Assembly (NCBI GenBank): GCA_021014945.1
Contig: MU266447.1
Location: 1 to 64,000, forward strand
Direction: 5' to 3'
DNA length: 64,000 bases
Origin: Leucogyrophana mollusca
Taxonomy: Eukaryota > Basidiomycota > Agaricomycetes > Boletales
Translations under genes and position numbers: made by a program
Shown: positions 21,625-33,029 of the stretch, in pieces
Layout: each line of letters starts with the position of its first letter
How positions within the stretch are numbered: the first letter of the stretch is position 1
Notes under the pieces: generated by a model
What the model saw: the letters and a program-made list of their open reading frames with translations, nothing else
Database searches by the model: none
Told to the model about the DNA's origin: nothing

Positions 21625-23018
21625 TCATTGAGTGTTGTTGGACTTGGCCTTAGCGCTGCCCAAGAATCGCAATAGTGCCTCACTGACTTCATCAGCGTGC
21701 GTGACGGTGATATCATGTCCGCCTTCGGGGATAGTGACGAGCTCGGCGTCCGGGACGAGTGTGCGAATCTTGGATGTGTATTTATATGGGACGGTCCTGT
21801 CTTCCGTGCCCTATTTTTGGGAGAGTTAGCGGCAGGACACGGGGACGGGACAGAGTGCATTTACATGTATGAGCAATACCTGGTTCCCCGAGTGCGCGAG
21901 GGCCTCGAAGGCCGATGTGAGTCCGCGGATGGGGCCGTCCCGGAGGCACGAGGCGACCGCAGCGTTGTAGTGCGGGAGGTGGGCAGATTGGAGGCGAACG
22001 ATCTAGAAGATGTTTGGTGAGTTGCGATAGTTGGGACGACGGAGGATGTTAGAAGTGGAGGTGTACCTCGAGAATGGGATTGGGAGGGGACGACTCAGAT
22101 GGGTTCGCGAGGTGGCGGATGTAGTGCTGGATGCATGTCTGAGTTAGTGTTAATAGGCAGCGCGTGCGGGAGGGGGGGACGGACTTGGAAAGGGGGTAGA
22201 GAGGAGATTGTTTGGACGAAGGGTGATGACATGAATTTTGCGGTGCGTGAGATGTCGCTTGACTGACGAAGAGAGACCTAAATTAGCGTTTGACTAGACG
22301 AGGGAGAGAGTTGGTACCTCTATAATTCCAGCCGACGCTATCAGTGCTACTTTTCCGTTTACAAGGTTTGGAAAGTGGAATGAGAATGCTGTTGCAATGG
22401 CTCCTCCCATGGAGACACCGACGATGTGTGCGCTATCCCATTTTACGTGCTGCATGAGAAGTGCGAGCTGCGTTGTATGGAGAGACACGTCGTATGTGAG
22501 ATGCGGTGCGTCCGAGTACCCTCGACCGTACAGATCTGCGAACGGATGGCGATAAGCGCGCGATGGGGAGTGGCGTTAGAGATAAATATACGAACCGTAC
22601 AGGAGAACACGATAGCCATGAGATGCGAGGAGCGGCGCTACGTCTTTCCATATGATGGACGGTATGGAGAGACCGTGGATGAGCACGACCTGCACGTGTT
22701 GGGTCGATGACGCGTGAGTGTGCATAGATCGGCGAGTACATACCTTCTGGCCATCCTCTGGCCCTAGTAGCCAGTAGCGAACCTATGGACTGTCAGTCAC
22801 TCCTGACCATGTGGGTGAGCTGTGCATACCTTTCCGTATGAAAAAGTGGCATAGGCACCCCCTGGATAGAAATCCTCAGGATATATATCCCACGACGGAG
22901 ACGAACGTGGAAGGCTGGACAGAGACGGGTGTATAACGGTCTCTGGGTTTGGCGGGAAGCTTGCATAGAAATACGAGGCGAATAACAAGGGAAGTAGAAC
23001 AAATAACGACGTTATCAT
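21625..23018 (-). CDS. Membrane-anchored alpha/beta hydrolase, 342 aa
   Basis: Serine hydrolase of the alpha/beta fold, substrate not inferable. Eight exons on the minus strand: 22830-23018, 22744-22782, 22596-22689, 22318-22535, 22185-22277, 22067-22138, 21865-22002, 21625-21810; all phases agree (1,029 nt). The start at 23018 gives a hydrophobic N-terminus (MITSLFVLLPLLFASYFYAS) acting as signal anchor. Landmarks: VVLIHGLS (oxyanion loop), LLYDLYGRGYSD, GVSMGG (nucleophile Ser), VLLIHGTEDRTVPY (acid Asp) and PEGGHD (catalytic His). One donor is GTCCGT, weaker than the rest. It is divergent from the SANT gene, whose ATG is 196 bp away, so the two share a promoter region with two TCACGTGA-like words near 23120. 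Confidence 0.85.
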
Positions 23019-23214
23019 TATTATAGCGTACACCAACGTTAACGTGAACACAGAGCCTGCACTGGCGAGCGTGGTCAGATATGGGCGACACGTGACTATG
23101 CTTACGCAACTCCGATATATCACGTGACGTGAAGAGTCGCGTTTTGTGTATGAATGTTTGGCTTTTTGATTTCTCCTTGCCGCCGCCCGCTGTTCGTCGT
23201 CGTTGTTCGTCACG

Positions 23215-26200
23215 ATGAGCTCAAGTCAGCAGCACGACTTCCCAGAACTTGCTCTGTCAGACATCATGCACGTGATGTCCCCGCCACCGCACGATGACGA
23301 CACTCCGCATGACTTTCAGGCCCTCCGCAAGCGGGCACTAGAGATATCAGCCGCTGACCAACCCACAACCATTAACAAGGAGCTGCTCGATATGGTGCGC
23401 AGACCCCGCTCCCAGTCCCCGACATCATCTCATCCCATTCTCTGTCTCAGGTAATGCGCCTAACCAGTGCAGTTCCCCCGGACCCAGACCAGCTAATTAG
23501 ACAGGCAGAGCTAATATCCGGCCTCGCCGAGCAGCGGGACTTCCTTATGCGCCAGGCGGAGGAACAGCGCCTCCGCTGGGATGCTGAGAAGGACGGCTGG
23601 GCTAGGATGGCAGAAGCTCTCATTGCCCAACAAACTAGGAACAGGGGATCTGCAGATAGGGAGGAGGTGCTTCAATATTTATTTATTTATTCCGTCACAT
23701 GTCCCCTCTAACACTCCCCATCTCACACAGGAACTAGACCGTCAAAACTCCATATTCGAAGCCGATAATAAGAACCTCCGGTCAAAAGTACGCCTTCCGA
23801 GCCTCCACCCCTCCCTATCCGATTTTTAAATATATTTTATCCAGCTTTCTGAGACTCAATCCCGACTAACATCCCTCGAAGCGGAACTTACCCGCCTCCG
23901 TCCCCTCCTCCTCATGCAACCCCTCAACCTCCCCACTCCCCCCAAACACCCCCCGCGCAAAAAAGGAAAGGAAAAAGAAAAAGAAGCGCCCCCGTTCACC
24001 GACGAAGACCATGACGCCTACATGAGCCCCTACGACGACGAAGACACCACCCCACACACGACGCCGAAACATCGCCATTCCCGCCATATCGCCACGAACC
24101 CAAAGAAAAAACCCCCACCGGCCGCTCAAAAATCCGCATCCCGCCCAATATCATCCGACGCACGTGCCGAGCACCTCCTCCTTGCCGCACGCAAAATCGG
24201 GAAACATCGCGCAGGACTCTTGGCCGGACTCGTCCAGTCCCAGTCGCAGCTCCAGTATCAGTTTCAATCGCAATCCCAACATAAAGATAAGGGTAAGGAC
24301 AAAAGTCGTGAGCAAGAGCGAGATGAGACCCTCACCGCCACGCCTAACACACCTCGCCGTTCCTACGCCTACCTCAACACCATCTCCCCCGTCCGAAATC
24401 CCCTGCCTGGAGCTCCTATCCCTGCCCCCGTTCTTCTCCCACCATATAGTACACATCTCCTACAAACACCCAGCTCTAGCTCCTCCACGACGGTTCCACC
24501 GTCATCTTCTCGCCGCCATCCCCATAGTCCCCGCCCACACCTACAAAGTCCCCGTCCGCAGAAAAACCCACCGACACCTATGGACTCGCTACTGAACGCC
24601 GCACGGATGATGAACGACGAGGAGGACAGGGAGAGCACGGCGAGCCCCCTTCCGAAGCGCCGGAAGCTTGCTACATCTTCTCTGAAGCCTGCTGTACCAT
24701 CCTTGTCATCCCTACGAGAACATGACAACGATGCGGCCAGCGGTAGAGTACGCTCGGCACTAGACGTACTTGCAGACCAGGCTGCTGCGTTTAGCTCGCA
24801 GGAGCAGCCTCAACAAGAACAGAGTACATCGCAAGACAAGGGGAAAGGTAAATCAAGAGGCAAACCCAGTGAAGAAAAAGAAAAGGGTAAACCCCGCGCG
24901 AGGGCCAAACGGAAGGCTGTCGGGGCTGCGCCCGAGCCGAGCGCCATACCTGCTCGGACGCAGTTTCGTTCCCAGACGCCAACAGTGCCGATACGTTCGG
25001 ATTCACGTACGCCTACGGTGCCGGTGCGCTCCAGTTCACACACGCCACCTGAGTCGATACAACCGAGCTCCCGCCCCCAGCCAGCGGAAGACTGGGATAG
25101 TGGGATCGAGCCAACGAATTTAAGGCCCGTGCATTGGGGGGATGGGGGTGCGGATCCAACGCCACAGCGAGCCGTCGACGCCGAAATGGATACGAGCGTT
25201 GATGTTGATGGACCATCGAAAAATGCTGATGTTGATGAACCGTCAAGTATCGATGCCGATGGATCGAGTGATAGTTTGCCTCCTTCCGCTGAGCAGGGGA
25301 TGGTTGTAGACACGACAACGAACCCTGAAGGGCCACAGCCCGTACGAGGTACAGATCAGCATCCATTCTCACCTGGTTTCGCGAACGTGCTTGATCCGGA
25401 CCTCCTACCACACCCACAGCCGCAGGGCACCGACTCCAATCTCAATCCCACATCTGCACCTATCCCACATTCATCACACCAGACCCCAGGGCCTCAAATG
25501 ACATCAATACCACCTATCCCACCACCTTCATCATCATCTATATCCCATCCTATACCTATACCTCCCCCCTCGTCGATAACATTCCAGCCCCAGCCCGAAA
25601 TCCACCGCCGCGCGGCCTCCATTCCCGCGCCCAGTAGCAGTAACAACCGTGGTCTCGGCAACGACGCGCATGAACCCTCCCCGTCCCCGCTGCACATTCG
25701 GTTCAGGCACGAGACAGATCCGGGCGCGAATGGGACCGGGGCTGCGACGGCGGGTAAGAGACAGCGGAGCCCGTATGTGAAGTGGAGTAAGGAGGAAGAT
25801 GAGTTGCTCTCGCAGGTAAGTTTCGATTTCTTTTGGCTTGAGTCCCTTATCGGCGGGCTTGTATATCGGACCCAATGTGCTCTGCTGCGTCACGGCTGCA
25901 ATGGTGTTTCGTTTGCAGGGTAAGTTGGGTAGATCGGTGCTGATCATTAATTTTCTTCTGCAGGCGGTCGCGAAGTATGGCCAGAAATGGGATTTGGTAC
26001 AGAAGGCACTTCCGGCGAGGGGGTATCACCAGGTTAGACAAAGATGGTTGCGGAAGCTGGGTATGTCTCCTTTTCATTTACATATGTTCCGGTTTACTTT
26101 CGTTATTTTCGGCAATCGCTCCTCCTGTTTACACTTTGATTTCACTCTTATATCCAATCCTCACGCCTGCCTGACTCCTGCTCACCCCCCACCCACAGGT

Positions 26201-26371
26201 GTGTTTGACTCGAAACCCGACTTATCGTCGTTCCAAACTGCTCCTTCCGCTTTGTCTCGTGACTCGGAACCTCCACCGAATCCGAAGTTGGGCTTAGCGC
26301 CACTGAGTAGCGAACTGGCGTTTACCGCGAGGGGGACGGCATGGAGGGAGGGTGCAGGGGCCGCATCGTAG
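23215..26371 (+). CDS. SANT/Myb-like domain protein with coiled coil, 897 aa
   Basis: Probably nuclear DNA- or chromatin-binding protein. Exons: 23215-23394, 23451-23666, 23731-23787, 23845-25815, 25964-26060, 26199-26371 (2,694 nt, frame kept). Residues ~70-170 form a coiled coil (AEQRDFLMRQAEEQRLRWDAEK, ELDRQNSIFEADNKNLRSK, SETQSRLTSLEAELTRLR). A long disordered Ser/Pro/Lys middle follows with acidic and basic patches. Near the C-terminus a single SANT/Myb repeat spans the exon 4-5 junction: YVKWSKEEDELLSQ then AVAKYGQKWDLVQKALP and QVRQRWLRKLG, with the three spaced tryptophans of the fold. A short tail ends at 26371. The start is the first ATG; exact role unknown. Confidence 0.8.
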
Positions 26372-27222
26372 TATATAGTGTGAAGTGTGTGAGCAGAGGA
26401 CGATCCTTTTGGCATGTTTTTGGGAGGAGTGCTGACTATTTATCATATTATCATGTACTGGACAATATCGCGTCATGTATCGCTGCTTTATCTTATCTGG
26501 TTTCAAGTCAGTGGAAACCGTACGGCCCACGTAATGCGGAGAGGCGAACCCTCATCGAGTGGAAGTGGGTCACAGATTAAAATTTAAGGGTAACGCCCAA
26601 CTTTCACCGCACGAGGTAAGGTTCAGTATTCCTTGGCAGAGTAGATAGCAGTGTTTGAGGCAGGGCTGTGAACATCTTGCAAAAGGATGGCGAAGTCACG
26701 CGAGGTATAACGTCAAGTGCCTGGGGGCTCCAAGAAGTTGAAGGACGAACACAGCATCGAATCGGACGCAGATGTTACTTTGTCGGCTTGTTATTGATCC
26801 CAGCACCGCCTACCTATCAAGAAACCTCAACCTTGTTGACATCCGCATGACTGGTGGGACGAGCTGCTACCAAGGGTAAGAGGATGGTGAGACACAAGTT
26901 TTCCGAATCACCTTTCCTATTCGATTGTTTAATTGATGTCAGTCGATGTCCGACAGCCGTCAATGAGCTTGGCAACATGAAGGACTACTTATATAGACAG
27001 CGATCAAAAGCTAACGTCTCGAATCTCATCCAGCTTTCAAGCTTCAAGGCCCAGGATCAACGTTGAGTCTTCGCTGCTCTTAAGTCGCGTTCTTGACTTC
27101 CTTGTGTCTTCCTGACGAATATACGCCGTGAACAAAAAAGCGTCGCGTCGTGGTGCGTGAATTAAATCAGTACGACCAATCGCATCCACTCACTTTTTGA
27201 CGGCCCTTTACGAGCAGCTCGC
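26372..27222. other. Intergenic, no gene recognised
   Basis: About 850 bp with only short chance frames; upstream part of the membrane-protein gene at 27223. Confidence 0.4.
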
Positions 27223-28206
27223 ATGGACAACTATCCCAACAACTTTCCTAACACCCAGGCCCAACTACAATGTGACGCCCAACCCCTTGATTGGGCCCTG
27301 TTAATCCTGATGGTCATAACCACGCATGTAACTTGGTGGGCCATGCACCTACCCACCCTCTGGCGCGAAGGTTTTGGCCCATTTTTACACGATGTCGCCT
27401 GGGAATGCACGCGCATCCATTTGCCGAGCTTCGTCGGCGTCATCTCCGTCCATGCACACGAGCGCCAGCACTGGCACACCAACTACTACCAAGGCGTCAT
27501 GGGGAAAATGACAAATGCTGGAGTCACCAAGGTGTTTCTCAAAGACTCTCTCGTCCTCGTCACCTCCATCCTCTCCATCTACCGCCTCTGTACCGCCCTC
27601 CAGAGCAAGAGCAGTGATGCAGACCTTTCGGGTCTGAACTCGTCGCTTTGGAATTACCCAAGTTTACCCACCGCGCTCATTGGGATTTGCATAAGTATTG
27701 CGGTCAAGACGTCCCTCCGCCCATCATACACCTTCGTCTTCACAACCGTCGTCATCGCTATCGCAGGAACTGCCATAGTTCTTGCTACTCATTTCAGCGA
27801 CTCACAACAGACCAATGTCTGGATCGGTATCCTGGTCACGTATCTCATCATGGCGCTTCCATTCTCGCTGATCGCGCCAAGGAGCATACTCCCCGTGATC
27901 ACCGTCACCCTCGCCGCATTCGCGCGAGTTGGGGGCCCGGTCGCTGGTGCACTGTCGCCCGACGCGTATTTTCCGTATTGCGCGCTGAAGGGACCGGCTT
28001 TCGGTGCTCCGTTGTTGGCTATGGGCATACTTGCGGGGCTGTTGGCTTTGTACGGGTTTATCAGGTGCAGACCGAGGATACGCCCCGAGCCGGTGGGTGA
28101 GGCATCGGACGACAGGGTTGGATACGGGCAGATGGATGACAGCGTTAAAAGGACCCGCAAATGGGAAGGTGAGCTGCGCCCGATACCATACATCTCCCGC
28201 GCATAG
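27223..28206 (+). CDS. Unrecognised polytopic membrane protein, 327 aa
   Basis: Intact single-exon gene from ATG 27223. I do not recognise the family. About seven hydrophobic segments: WALLILMVITTHVTWWAM (~24-41), SLVLVTSILSIYRLCTAL, TALIGICISIAVKTSL, FVFTTVVIAIAGTAIVLA, WIGILVTYLIMALPFSLIA, ILPVITVTLAAFARVGGP, and PLLAMGILAGLLALYGFI (~263-280). The C-terminal ~45 residues are charged and cytosolic-looking (RCRPRIRPEPVGEASDD, KRTRKWEGE). The hydrophilic loop after the first segment is His/Trp-rich (HAHERQHWHTNYYQG). It lacks similarity to the 17860 family. It is convergent with HET gene 3, their ends being 263 bp apart. Confidence 0.7.
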   Translation: MDNYPNNFPNTQAQLQCDAQPLDWALLILMVITTHVTWWAMHLPTLWREGFGPFLHDVAWECTRIHLPSFVGVISVHAHERQHWHTNYYQGVMGKMTNAGVTKVFLKDSLVLVTSILSIYRLCTALQSKSSDADLSGLNSSLWNYPSLPTALIGICISIAVKTSLRPSYTFVFTTVVIAIAGTAIVLATHFSDSQQTNVWIGILVTYLIMALPFSLIAPRSILPVITVTLAAFARVGGPVAGALSPDAYFPYCALKGPAFGAPLLAMGILAGLLALYGFIRCRPRIRPEPVGEASDDRVGYGQMDDSVKRTRKWEGELRPIPYISRA

Positions 28207-28469
28207 TCCTCGGCACTCTCATACGATCGGGAGCCAACCCCCACTGCACTATGGCGCACCCCCTTCAAGTCGGGATTGCGTAGGATGGAGAGCGCGAATG
28301 TACATCAGGGTATTTGTATCTGTTGAGAACGATCGATCGGTGGCTCGCCGGGGGATCTATTGGACGAAGTTTCTCCCAGACTCCTTCGCCTTTTCACAAA
28401 GCTTCCTCAACTTCTCGTATCATGCGCCACTCATCTAGCCATCTATCCCCTTTATGTGTATGTTTCTAG

Positions 28470-30041
28470 CTACAGATATATCGTGACAAGGTTATCCCGC
28501 AAGGATCTTTTAGGCCTCACTTCGACGATATTATCCGTCCACACCTTCTTCCATCTTTGACTTCCCGACTCCCCACGGAAAAAAACCTCAGCCAGTGTCT
28601 CCCCGTGCCCACGCCGCGGAAGACCTGTATTATACAGCAGAAACGCTGTGAACGGGTAGTTGCCCATGGAGTTCACACACCCTTTCTTGGTCCCCGAATG
28701 CCAGTAATCGATGATGCCCACGGCCCAATTGTCGTCAGTTTCGTCCCTGCTATACGGGATTTTCTGTTCCACGACCACATCCTCCAAATCCTTGCTCCTG
28801 AAGACAATTTTGCGTACTAGCGTTCCTTCTGAGGGCGGAGAAGCAGGCTGAGTCTCCGCAGGTTGATGGCATTTGACTCGCACGAGCAGGACTCTGAGCC
28901 GTAAACCATGATTCGTCAACGCGAATAGCTTGTCACCAATTCGATCTGCTTCTTCACCATTCCCGTACGGCTTGGTATCCCATTGATGCGTCCACCACGC
29001 AGGATGGAAACTCAGCGCAGTAGAACCAGCGTCTGAAGACACGTCAGTCCCTGCGGAGGATCCGGAGTGCCATGTTAATCGGGGCTCTTGATAGGGATAG
29101 CAACTTGGTGATGCGGGTAACGCGGCATTGTAAGGTGATGGCTCCCCCTTCCAGCAAAATATGCCCCACTCATCCGAGCTCTGGATGATGGCTTCCAGTA
29201 ATCTGTAAAATGCTCTCTTCCCTTCGCCATACGCGACCATGAGGCTCACGTCGAACATCCCGACGAGGGAGTACGCGACGTCCTCAATCCTCGTCGTGTG
29301 CCTCTTCGATGCCCATGACATCTTCTCCCTCACTCTCTCCGTTCCGGGCTCGAAGTACCTCAAGTCATGATCGGGAATATTTGTCACGGTCGATATTGTG
29401 CGTATGATTGTGCTCCCACGTCGTTTATCATTATCGTCTTCGCTGAGGGGAATCCACCCCATGCCATAGAACTTTATTCGCCTGGGAGCGAGCAGTTCCT
29501 GAAGCGTCCACCCCCTCCTGAACCATACGTCGTTCTCGAAGTCGGCGACCGTGGAAGAGCCGGCTAGGTAGGCGATACACAGATGGGCGTTACGGTACCA
29601 TCTGAACATTGAGCGGATGGCTTCGTCCAGCTCCGCGCTGCTTGTCTTGTCAATGCAGCATGTGTCCGACCACACGAAGTCATATCCGAATCCTTTTGCC
29701 TTCTCGCAGAAGGCCTTCAGCTTTTCGTACCCCGCACCATCTCCCATCTCTCCTCTCGACAACTCTTGGAAAGTTGGCTCCCCCTCGTCCAACCACCGGT
29801 GGGAGAGGATGGCGTATTTAACCTTCATCCTCACCAAGTTCCTGATGATATAGTATCTACTTTGTCCATTACTCGTACCCTCCGCGTCGGCTGCCTGTTC
29901 GATCTCCTCGATCGCTGGCCTGAAATGCTTTCTGACATAGCTACGCCCCACCAGTGTCATGTGTGGAACATAGAGCAGGCGCGTGGGGATCTCGTTGAAT
30001 ATGTATTCATCGACGATGTTTAGAACGTCCTGGGCAACCAT
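28470..30041 (-). CDS. HET-domain protein 3, 523 aa
   Basis: Third intronless HET paralog. ATG at 30041 (MVAQDVLNIVDEYIFNEIP) aligns with the other copies; upstream in-frame sequence begins with a non-ATG codon. Landmarks: VKYAILSHRWLDEGEPTFQE, YDFVWSDTCCIDKTSS, FRWYRNAHLCIAYLAGS, WFRRGWTLQELLAPRR, MSWASKRHTTRIEDVAYS, LVGMFDVSLMVAYGEG. The variable linker contains a longer Ser/Thr/Trp insert (AWWTHQWDTKPYGNG) than in copies 2 and 4. C-terminal part shared with copy 1: DNWAVGIIDYW, HPFTAFLLYN-like YPFTAFLLYNTGLPRRGHG, and end VTIYL. It is closest to copy 1 by these tail features. The gene runs in the same direction as HET 4. Confidence 0.88.
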   Translation of the reverse strand: MVAQDVLNIVDEYIFNEIPTRLLYVPHMTLVGRSYVRKHFRPAIEEIEQAADAEGTSNGQSRYYIIRNLVRMKVKYAILSHRWLDEGEPTFQELSRGEMGDGAGYEKLKAFCEKAKGFGYDFVWSDTCCIDKTSSAELDEAIRSMFRWYRNAHLCIAYLAGSSTVADFENDVWFRRGWTLQELLAPRRIKFYGMGWIPLSEDDNDKRRGSTIIRTISTVTNIPDHDLRYFEPGTERVREKMSWASKRHTTRIEDVAYSLVGMFDVSLMVAYGEGKRAFYRLLEAIIQSSDEWGIFCWKGEPSPYNAALPASPSCYPYQEPRLTWHSGSSAGTDVSSDAGSTALSFHPAWWTHQWDTKPYGNGEEADRIGDKLFALTNHGLRLRVLLVRVKCHQPAETQPASPPSEGTLVRKIVFRSKDLEDVVVEQKIPYSRDETDDNWAVGIIDYWHSGTKKGCVNSMGNYPFTAFLLYNTGLPRRGHGETLAEVFFRGESGSQRWKKVWTDNIVEVRPKRSLRDNLVTIYL

Positions 30042-30782
30042 TATGTCTCCTGCAGTATACGATACTGATGCGATGGATGGCGGCAGGCCTGGGGGAAAAC
30101 GGGCGTTGCTCAGCCCATATATATTACTTATGGGCAACTACACAGACGCACTCAGTTGGGCGCCGAGGATGTAGGCGCTCGGCAATGTCCGAGTGGATTA
30201 CACACTTGCTCTCTTTCAATGACTCACATACTGTACGATCAGAATCTCCTACCTCCACAGCTTCCAGCCTTCAGGCCGGAAACAAGTGCTATGGATATGA
30301 TGTCGGTTCTGCTTTCTTTCCCTGCCAACAGCCGTGGCCTTTTCCAATTAGGCATGATATATTGGGCCAACTCGGTCTTCACCGTGCTCGCTCGGCTCCC
30401 TCTACTATTATAGAAGACCTGGATTGGCGCAATGATTGAAAGGTCGGTGGTAGCGGATTTCGAGACGATGTTAGTGCGATGGAGTATTTGGCCCAGAAGG
30501 GTCTGGAACTATGTAGGTTCAATCTACACCATAAGTCGGTGGCGACTGCTCGCAATGCGGTAGCCGAGCTGGAGTTTTACGAGCATTGTGCAATGCAGTC
30601 CGTAAGGTCCGGTCCAAAACTGCCGGTGCCCGTTTCGTAAGTCTTTTTCCACTGAGGTTCCACTGGCCCCATTACGAGGTCCATGGAGTGAACCCCATTA
30701 ACTCGGATGTATCACCGTCACAACGGATTATCCACAGTTGAAGTATTATGTGCTACTCGAGATAACGGAGGTATATCACGTT
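30042..30782. other. Intergenic between HET genes 3 and 4
   Basis: No gene recognised. An AT-rich word (CATATATATTACTTATG) about 75 bp upstream of the HET 3 ATG may be its TATA region. Confidence 0.4.
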
Positions 30783-32267
30783 CTACAGGTATAGAGTAGT
30801 AGGCCTATCGCGCCAGACCTTCAACGGGCGTACTTGGAACACACGCTCTGTCCGCACCTTCGTCCAGGAAGACTGTCCGTGTCGACAGAGCAGGAAAGCC
30901 GTATGTATTCTACACTTGTCGATGAATCCCTTCTGACCCTTGTTCCAATAATCGATGATACCAACTGCGTAGCTTTGGTTCATAAGATTGGCCAACTCTG
31001 CGAAGTTACGTGGTATCACAACCACGCTTATGTCTCCGAAACCACGATGCTTCACAGTGAGTTTGACTCGACCGTTCTCCAAGGGGTCCTGACGGACGTA
31101 TTTCACCTGCACCAGTAGAACATCAAGGCGCAAACCGCGGTTGGTGAATGCGAACGATTGGTCGCCAACCGGATACGTCTTGTCGTGTTTGGATGCGGTG
31201 ACGGCTATTGGCGAAGCGTGGTCTTCCATAAATGTATGTGAGGGGTAAGATGCAGGAGAACCCGGCAGGGCAACGTTGTAAGGGGATGGGGTGCCTTCCC
31301 AGTAGAAGACGTCCGATCCATTGGATCGCTGGATGATCGCCTCCAACAACCTATAGAAGGCCATGTTTCCTTCCCCATACGCAACCATGAGGCTCACATC
31401 GAACATCCCGACGAGGGAATACGCGATGTCCTCGATCCTTGTCGTCCGTCTGTTCGAAGCCCACGACATCTTCTCTCGCACTCTGTTCGGTCCAGGGGTG
31501 AAGTCCGTCAGGTCGTTTAGCGGGATCTTCGTCAACCTGGAGATTGCATTTAGGATTGGGTTTTCGACCCCGATGCCGAAAAGCGTCTGCTGCAGGGTTT
31601 TCTTTGGATTTTTATCGTCACATTCGGGGCTGAGTGGAATCCACCCTTTTCCAAAAAACTTCATCCTCCTTGGTGCCAAAAGCTCCTGCAACGTCCAACC
31701 CCTTCTGAACCACACCTCGTTCTTGAAATCTGCGATCGTGGACGAGTCGGATAGATAGGCGATACAGACATGGGCGTTCCGATACCACCTAAACATCGCC
31801 CGAATTGCTTCGTCCAACTCGGCGCTGCTAGTCTTGTTGATGCAGCACGTGTCCGACCAGACAAAGTCGCAACCAAACGCCCGTGCTTTCTCGCAGAACG
31901 CCCCCAGCTTCTCGTAGCCTGGACCCTTTCCCAGCTCCCCTCTTGACATCTCCTGAAATGTCGGCTCCCCCTCATCTAGCCATCTATGGGATAGGATAGC
32001 GTACTTCACCTTGCCCCTCACCAAACCCCTGATACGATCCTCCCTATTTTCGGCCGGGCATTCCCAAGGGCAGTCCGGCATGGATATCCCCTTGTCGGCG
32101 ATCCGCTCGATCACGGACTGATAATGCCTTTTGACGTCGCTCCGTCCCATGATTTTCATCTCGGGCACGTAAAGAAGGTGTGTGGGGAGTTCATTGAAGA
32201 CATACTCGTCGAAGATGTCGTGGACAGCCTGTTCGTCCGAAATTGAAGTACTAGTACTAGCGAACAT
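30783..32267 (-). CDS. HET-domain protein 4, 494 aa
   Basis: Fourth intronless HET paralog, ATG at 32267 followed by a Ser/Thr-rich start (MFASTSTSISDEQ) and the shared VHDIFDEYVFNELPTHLLYVP. The HET core differs at one otherwise constant position: WSDTCCINK instead of WSDTCCIDK, and AIRAMFRWYRNA instead of AIRSMFRWYRNA. It has an extra ~20 residues before the fourth block (KTLQQTLFGIGVENPILNAI). Other landmarks are intact: AILSHRWLDEGEPTFQEMS, WFRRGWTLQELL, RRTTRIEDIAYSLVGMFDVS, VAYGEGNMAFYRLLEAII. The C-terminus is the most divergent, ending PTTLYL. The Asp-to-Asn change may alter activity; this is inference. Confidence 0.88.
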   Translation of the reverse strand: MFASTSTSISDEQAVHDIFDEYVFNELPTHLLYVPEMKIMGRSDVKRHYQSVIERIADKGISMPDCPWECPAENREDRIRGLVRGKVKYAILSHRWLDEGEPTFQEMSRGELGKGPGYEKLGAFCEKARAFGCDFVWSDTCCINKTSSAELDEAIRAMFRWYRNAHVCIAYLSDSSTIADFKNEVWFRRGWTLQELLAPRRMKFFGKGWIPLSPECDDKNPKKTLQQTLFGIGVENPILNAISRLTKIPLNDLTDFTPGPNRVREKMSWASNRRTTRIEDIAYSLVGMFDVSLMVAYGEGNMAFYRLLEAIIQRSNGSDVFYWEGTPSPYNVALPGSPASYPSHTFMEDHASPIAVTASKHDKTYPVGDQSFAFTNRGLRLDVLLVQVKYVRQDPLENGRVKLTVKHRGFGDISVVVIPRNFAELANLMNQSYAVGIIDYWNKGQKGFIDKCRIHTAFLLCRHGQSSWTKVRTERVFQVRPLKVWRDRPTTLYL

Positions 32268-33029
32268 GGCTGAGAGATACCTTGAGACGAGCGAATAACT
32301 TAAGTTATATTGCTCGATTGACCCTTGGCTGTGTTGAGTTCATCGAACTCACCGAACTCACAGCTAATCCTGTTGCCTTTATAACTACCAGAGGCGCTGT
32401 CCCGCAGTCTCCCGTAGGCAGTCCAAAGATTCGAAGGAGGACAGTCGTTCCTTCTCATAGCTGTCCCGGGGGCTGTGGCGCTCCAGGGCATTCCGTTGTG
32501 CAGGAAGTTGGTGGTAACGGATCATTAAGTGCTCGTGCAGGCAACGTGCAGGACTCGTTTTCGTGGGATACTGCATGCACCTTTCGTTAATTTTCAGTCC
32601 TGTATCTGATGCTTGTGATACTTATAGCCACGGCCACGCTGTGATCGTACAGCATGCATGCAGAACTTTCGCCTGTTCTAGCGCCCGGTGTGGCGCTCGC
32701 ATCAGCGTGAATGTCCCTCCGTTGAACACTCGGCCTCGTCATATAATCTTTGCGGTCCCCGGAAAAACATTGCTTCCCAACTCTGTGACATCTAAGTTAT
32801 TCCTTTGGTACTCCAGTGCAGACTGGACCATCATTCTCGCAGATTTACTGGCCGGTCGCGACATGGCTTCAGGAAAGACGTTCAATGCCACGGTGCGCAA
32901 ATAGTACAGCTCATGAAAACCTTTCTACGAGAACTTGAGATGACCCCTTCACACCAACCCCGCGTGGTGAGCCTAGAGCATCGTGAGTATCAGGCGGATA
33001 TTGGAAGCTTTGGGAGAGTTACGATACCA
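32268..33029. other. Intergenic between HET gene 4 and F-box relic 3
   Basis: No gene recognised. Confidence 0.4.

Noticed and set aside
23019..23213. Upstream extension of the alpha/beta hydrolase to 23213
   Set aside because: The extension starts with GTG, runs into the promoter shared with the SANT gene, and the 23018 ATG directly precedes a good signal anchor.
28470..30137. Longer N-terminus for HET gene 3 (start at 30137)
   Set aside because: The first codon there is TTG; the ATG at 30041 aligns with the starts of the three paralogs.
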